A stretch of 19,889 nt of DNA from JBLNBQ01 sp050260095 (GTDB taxonomy: Bacteria > Bacillota > UBA5301 > DYFA01): contig JBLNBQ010000076.1 in NCBI GenBank assembly GCA_050260095.1, positions 1-19,889 on the forward strand, in the 5' to 3' direction. Below are positions 16,791 through 19,889 of this stretch, in pieces. The translations under genes were made by a program, and so were the position numbers. A model generated the notes under the pieces. The model worked only from the letters and a program-made list of their open reading frames with translations. It did no database searches and was not told the origin of the DNA. Every line of letters begins with the position of its first letter. Within the stretch, counting starts at the first letter, position 1.

Positions 16791-16820
16791 AGCCATCTGG
16801 GGCTGGACGAGGAGGTTCAT

Positions 16821-18056
16821 ATGAAGCGACGCGTCGTGATCACGGGCCTGGGGGCGATCACCCCGCTCGGGAAGGACTGGAAGACGTTCTGGCAGGGGCT
16901 GCTGCAGGGCCAATCGGGCGTGGGCGTGATCACGCTGATGGACACCACGAATTACCCTGTGCACATTGCCGCTGAAGTGCAGGACTTCGACCCCGAGCAG
17001 TACATGGACCGCAAGGAAGCGCGCCAGATGGACCGGTTCGCCCAGTTCGCCGTGGCGGCTGCCCTTCAGGCCGTGGCCGACTCCGGCCTGGACCTCGAGA
17101 AGGTCGACAAGGAAAAGGTCGGGGTCATCATCGGGTCGGGCATCGGGGGAATCAAGACCCTGTTCGATCAGATGAAGACTCTGATCGAGCGGGGACCGAG
17201 CCGGGTCAGGCCCTTCCTGGTGCCGATGATGATCCCCGACATCGCCGCCGGGCAGGTGTCCATCCGCTTCGGGTTCAAAGGGCCGAATCAGGCGGCCGTC
17301 TCGGCCTGCGCCTCCGCCAACCACGCGATCGGCGACGCCTTCAAGTGGATCCAACGGGGCGAGTGCGAGGTGATGGTGGCGGGCGGAACGGAGAGCGCGA
17401 TCTCCGAACCGGCCCTCGCCGGCTTCTGCGCGGCTCGGGCCCTTTCGACCCGGAATGACGAGCCAAAGCGGGCCAGCCGCCCATTCGACCAAGGGCGCGA
17501 CGGGTTCGTCATGGGCGAAGGAGCGGGTATCCTGATCCTTGAGAGCCTTGAACATGCGCAAGCCCGCGGGGCGCACATCTACGCCGAGATCGTCGGGTAC
17601 GGGTCGTCGGGCGATGCCTACGACGTGGTCGCGCCTCATCCCGAGGGGGACGGGGCGTACCGGGCGATGGCCATGGCGCTGCGCGATGGCGACCTGAGGC
17701 CGGAGGAGGTCGACTACATCAACGCGCACGGCACCTCCACCCAAGCCGGCGACATCGCCGAGACCCTCGCCATAAGGCGCGTGCTCGGTGGGGCCGGCCA
17801 CGCCTGCGTGAGCAGCACCAAGTCGATGACGGGTCACCTTCTCGGCGCCGCCGGCGGAATCGAGGCCATCGCGTCGATCATGGCCCTGCATGACGGAATC
17901 GTCCCGCCCACGATCAACCTGGAGAACCAGGACCCGGAGTGCGACCTCGATTACGTCCCCAACGTCGCACGGCGGGGAGATTTCCGGGTGGCGCTCTCCA
18001 ACTCGTTCGGATTCGGAGGGCACAACGCAGTGCTGGCCTTCCGCAAGTTCGAGTGA
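16821..18056 (+). CDS. fabF: Beta-ketoacyl-ACP synthase II
   Basis: A 411-residue elongating condensing enzyme that joins acyl-ACP to malonyl-ACP. ATG 16821 is chosen because AGGAGGT (16810-16816) precedes it and the product begins KRRVVITGLGAITPLG, the family start. An in-frame ATG at 16749 would add 24 residues translated from the intercistronic hairpin and is rejected. Catalytic residues are all present: Cys163 in SACASANHAIG, His303 in NAHGTSTQ, Lys334 and His339 in STKSMTGHLLGAAG. The usual C-terminal NSFGFGGHNAVLAF is intact. It is followed after 7 bases by rnc. Confidence 0.97.
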   Translation: MKRRVVITGLGAITPLGKDWKTFWQGLLQGQSGVGVITLMDTTNYPVHIAAEVQDFDPEQYMDRKEARQMDRFAQFAVAAALQAVADSGLDLEKVDKEKVGVIIGSGIGGIKTLFDQMKTLIERGPSRVRPFLVPMMIPDIAAGQVSIRFGFKGPNQAAVSACASANHAIGDAFKWIQRGECEVMVAGGTESAISEPALAGFCAARALSTRNDEPKRASRPFDQGRDGFVMGEGAGILILESLEHAQARGAHIYAEIVGYGSSGDAYDVVAPHPEGDGAYRAMAMALRDGDLRPEEVDYINAHGTSTQAGDIAETLAIRRVLGGAGHACVSSTKSMTGHLLGAAGGIEAIASIMALHDGIVPPTINLENQDPECDLDYVPNVARRGDFRVALSNSFGFGGHNAVLAFRKFE

Positions 18057-18063
18057 CCTGGCG

Positions 18064-18804
18064 ATGAGTCCGGTACGGAGCCGGAGCGAGTTGGAGGCAG
18101 AGCTGGATAAGTGGCCGGCGCGGGCTTTGCTGCCCGCCTTGCCGGCCAGCCTTCTTTCACAGGCGTTCGTTCACCGGTCCTACGTGCACGACCACGGGGA
18201 GGGGCCGGATAACGAGCGCCTCGAGTTTTTGGGGGACGCCGTGGTGGGCCTGGTCATCAGTGAACACCTCTACGCCAACTATCCGGATTTGCCGGAAGGG
18301 GCGCTCAGCCGGCTTAAGTCGGCGCTGGTCAGCCGGCGGACGCTCGCCGCGATCGGGCGGCGGCTGGGGCTGCGCGACCTGTTGCTCTTGGGGCGCGGGG
18401 AAGAGGCTTCCGGCGTGCGGGAACGGCTCTCGCTGGTCGGCAACGCGCTCGAAGCGCTGGTGGGGTGCGTCTATCTGTCAGCCGGGCGGGAGGCGGCCCG
18501 GGAGTTCATCCTGGCGGCCTGGAAGCCCGAACTGGAAGATGCAGGTCGCGGGAGCCAGGTTGATCCCAAGTCGGCCCTGCAGGAGCGGACGCAGGGAAGA
18601 TGGAAGACGAGACCTTCCTATCGCCTCGCCGGGGTCGAGGGGCCGGACCACGCGCGACGGTTCCTGAGCGAGGTGTACCTCGGCGAGAAACTGCTTGGGC
18701 GGGGAGAGGGGCCGACCAAGAAGGCGGCGGAGCAGGAGGCGGCGGCCGAGGGCCTGCGGTGGCTGGACGCCCGGGAGCGGGACCAGGCGTCGCAGAGTAA
18801 TTAG
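18064..18804 (+). CDS. rnc: Ribonuclease III
   Basis: A 246-residue double-strand-specific endoribonuclease that processes rRNA precursors and structured mRNAs. The RNase III domain spans about 8-150 with the signature ERLEFLGDAVVG; Glu51, Glu54 and Asp58 align with E. coli Glu38, Glu41 and Asp45. In the second catalytic segment GNALEALVG, Glu130 matches Glu117 but Asn127 stands where E. coli has Asp114. A double-stranded RNA-binding domain covers about 163-240 (GPTKKAAEQEAA). ATG 18064 is 7 bases after fabF; the ribosome binding site is weak, so it may depend on translation of fabF. rnc beside the fab cluster is normal in Bacillota, but smc does not follow here. Confidence 0.95.
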   Translation: MSPVRSRSELEAELDKWPARALLPALPASLLSQAFVHRSYVHDHGEGPDNERLEFLGDAVVGLVISEHLYANYPDLPEGALSRLKSALVSRRTLAAIGRRLGLRDLLLLGRGEEASGVRERLSLVGNALEALVGCVYLSAGREAAREFILAAWKPELEDAGRGSQVDPKSALQERTQGRWKTRPSYRLAGVEGPDHARRFLSEVYLGEKLLGRGEGPTKKAAEQEAAAEGLRWLDARERDQASQSN

Positions 18805-18806
18805 GC

Positions 18807-18836
18807 TTTTCAGACGATGCTCCTCTGGTGTAGAAT
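18807..18836 (+). promoter_or_regulatory. Promoter upstream of the unknown gene and spoVS
   Basis: TAGAAT (18831-18836) is preceded at 18 bases by TTTTCA (18807-18812), each a partial sigma-A match. The same site reads GTAGAATAA, which fits the sigma-H -10 pattern RnnGAATww, but I do not see a convincing sigma-H -35 at the right distance. Bacillus spoVS is sigma-H dependent, so which sigma factor acts here is open. Confidence 0.45.
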
Positions 18837-18862
18837 AAAGGAAAATGGTGGGAGAGTCATCC

Positions 18863-19540
18863 ATGCCAGGCGCAGAAAGCCAGCGGCTTGACCGGGAGAC
18901 GGTCATCGCCATCGAGAAGACGATGCTGCAGGTGCCGGGGGTCGGCTCCGTGCGGCTGGTCGTCGACGAGGCCGGCGAGATCCAGGAGATTCACGCCCTG
19001 ACCGATGCGAGCCGCGCTCCCAAACAGGTGGCGCGTGACTTTGAAAGCCTGCTCCTGGCGCGTTTCGGCATCAGGATCAACCACCGCAAGATCAGCATCG
19101 CCCAGTTGGGCGACGAGCCGAAAGCCCCTGGGCCGCCCCCTCGCCTCACCATCCGTGCGCTGGAACTCCGCAACGAGGGGCTGCATACCCGGGTGCGCGT
19201 GGAACTGGCTGACGCGGCCCAGGTTGGCGCGGGTATGGCGGAAGGCCCGTCCTCGCTGACGAACAGGTTGCGGCTGGTCGCGATGGCCACGCTCAGGGCG
19301 CTGGAGGCCTTCACTGGCGATGCGGTGCAGTACGTGTTGGAAGATGTGCGCATCGAGCGGGTGGCTCGCCGGGAAGTGGTGGTTGCCTGCGTGAGCCTGG
19401 TCGGGCCGAAGGGAGAAGAGAGCCTGCTCGGGACGTGCCAGGTCGGGCGTGACGAGACGGAAGCGACTATCCGGGCAACGTTGTCCGCGCTGAACCGGCG
19501 GCTGGGCCGGATCATCACCCGGGCGACACAAGCCGGATAG
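18863..19540 (+). CDS. Protein of unknown function upstream of spoVS
   Basis: A 225-residue protein I do not recognise. ATG 18863 is chosen over ATG 18845 because GGGAGAG (18850-18856) is spaced 6 bases before it. Two parts are suggested. Residues about 10-82 (AIEKTMLQVPGVGSVRLVVD, then the FESLLLARFGI stretch) look like a compact alpha/beta unit in which a VPGV turn leads into strands. After a proline-rich linker (KAPGPPPR), residues about 95-220 contain RLRLVAMATLRALEAF and end in ATLSALNRRLGRII, again alpha/beta with long amphipathic helices. No signal peptide, membrane segment or catalytic motif is evident. spoVS follows 37 bases after its stop, so a shared transcript and a sporulation link are possible. 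Confidence 0.75.
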   Translation: MPGAESQRLDRETVIAIEKTMLQVPGVGSVRLVVDEAGEIQEIHALTDASRAPKQVARDFESLLLARFGIRINHRKISIAQLGDEPKAPGPPPRLTIRALELRNEGLHTRVRVELADAAQVGAGMAEGPSSLTNRLRLVAMATLRALEAFTGDAVQYVLEDVRIERVARREVVVACVSLVGPKGEESLLGTCQVGRDETEATIRATLSALNRRLGRIITRATQAG

Positions 19541-19577
19541 AGAAAAGGGGCGATTGCTCACTAGAGGAGGGGGAAAC

Positions 19578-19838
19578 TTGGAAGTCCTCAAGGTCTCAGC
19601 GCAATCCAACGCCAAGGCCGTGGCTGGCGCCCTGGCGGCGGTGCTGCGCCAGCAGAACCAGGCCGAACTCCAGGCGGTCGGGGCTGCGGCCGTCAACCAG
19701 TGCATCAAAGCCATCGCCATCACTCGCGGTTACGTGGCCCCCAACGGCATCAACCTCGTGTGCGTCCCGGCTTTCGCCGAGGTGAGCATCGACGGGGAAG
19801 AGCGAACCGCCATCAAGTTTCTCGTCGGCCCCCGGTAG
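19578..19838 (+). CDS. spoVS: Stage V sporulation protein S
   Basis: An 86-residue protein, the same length as Bacillus SpoVS. It starts with TTG; AGGAGG (19565-19570) is 7 bases upstream, and the product then begins MEVLKVSAQSN as in known SpoVS. The conserved core (AVAGALAAVLR, VNQCIKAIAITRGYVAPNGI, DGEERTAIKFLV) is present. SpoVS is a small, probably nucleic-acid-binding Alba-like protein needed at a late stage of Bacillus sporulation; relatives occur in some non-sporulating bacteria. A hairpin follows at the end of the window. Confidence 0.97.
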   Translation: MEVLKVSAQSNAKAVAGALAAVLRQQNQAELQAVGAAAVNQCIKAIAITRGYVAPNGINLVCVPAFAEVSIDGEERTAIKFLVGPR

Positions 19839-19861
19839 GGCAGGCGGGTAAGAGGGTCAGC

Positions 19862-19889
19862 GGGTGGGCGGAGGAGACACCCGCCACCC
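19862..19889 (+). terminator. Hairpin after spoVS, truncated by window end
   Basis: GGGTGG-g-CGG (19862-19871) pairs with CCGCCACCC (19881-19889) over 9 base pairs with one bulged G and a 9-base loop. It begins 23 bases after the spoVS stop, as expected for an intrinsic terminator, but any T run would lie outside the window. Confidence 0.5.

Noticed and set aside
16749..16820. Upstream ATG extending fabF by 24 codons
   Set aside because: The extension is translated from the intercistronic hairpin, is absent from FabF proteins and has no good ribosome binding site, whereas ATG 16821 has AGGAGGT.
16407..18023. 538-codon minus-strand open frame opposite acpP and fabF
   Set aside because: Antisense shadow of two unmistakable fatty-acid genes; it also crosses their intergenic hairpin without any recognisable domain.
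18801..18838. Full sigma-H promoter before the spoVS unit
   Set aside because: The -10 pattern fits, but the best -35 match (TTAGGCTTT) is 20 bases away rather than 11-12, so a sigma-H call is not supported.

Overview
The window is high-GC DNA from what looks like an endospore-forming Bacillota, probably a GC-rich member of the Clostridia and relatives. Evidence: a YlbJ-type sporulation membrane protein at the left edge, SpoVS at the right edge, a FapR-headed fatty-acid operon, strong AGGAGG-type ribosome binding sites, frequent GTG and TTG starts, and a candidate sigma-E promoter. No RNA gene, CRISPR array, insertion sequence or phage gene was seen. The very long open frames antisense to real genes are a GC-content artefact and are not annotated.

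Left block (1-3805). A partial ylbJ on the minus strand diverges from a patatin-like lipase gene (YlbK/RssA type). The lipase gene is followed closely by a secreted peptidoglycan-binding/LysM protein with an unfamiliar C-terminal domain. A textbook sigma-A promoter then drives the DUF177 (YceD/YlbN) gene and rpmF. This resembles the ylbJ-ylbK-ylbN-rpmF neighbourhood of Bacillus, rearranged.

Middle block (3806-12000). In many Bacillota rpmF lies directly before fapR/plsX. Here about 8 kb of accessory genes intervene: a chemoreceptor (minus), a DUF6504 protein (plus), a YyaL-type thioredoxin-fold protein and a nitroreductase (both minus), a Na/Pi cotransporter with a PhoU-like tail (plus), and a two-gene unit for an ECF-transporter S component plus a TudS-like desulfidase (plus). 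The YyaL gene begins with TTG, and its Shine-Dalgarno lies inside a perfect 9-bp hairpin. The convergent DUF6504 and YyaL genes share one CTAG for their stop codons.

Right block (12000-19889). fapR-plsX-fabH-fabD-fabG-acpP-fabF-rnc form a tight plus-strand operon for type II fatty-acid and phospholipid precursor synthesis. A FapR-box-like sequence overlaps the fapR -10 element, suggesting malonyl-CoA-responsive autoregulation. The acpP-fabF gap holds a long hairpin that may separate acpP mRNA levels from downstream genes. After rnc, a separate promoter probably drives an unrecognised 225-residue protein and spoVS, ending at a hairpin cut by the window edge. No fabZ, enoyl-ACP reductase or acetyl-CoA carboxylase gene is present in the window.
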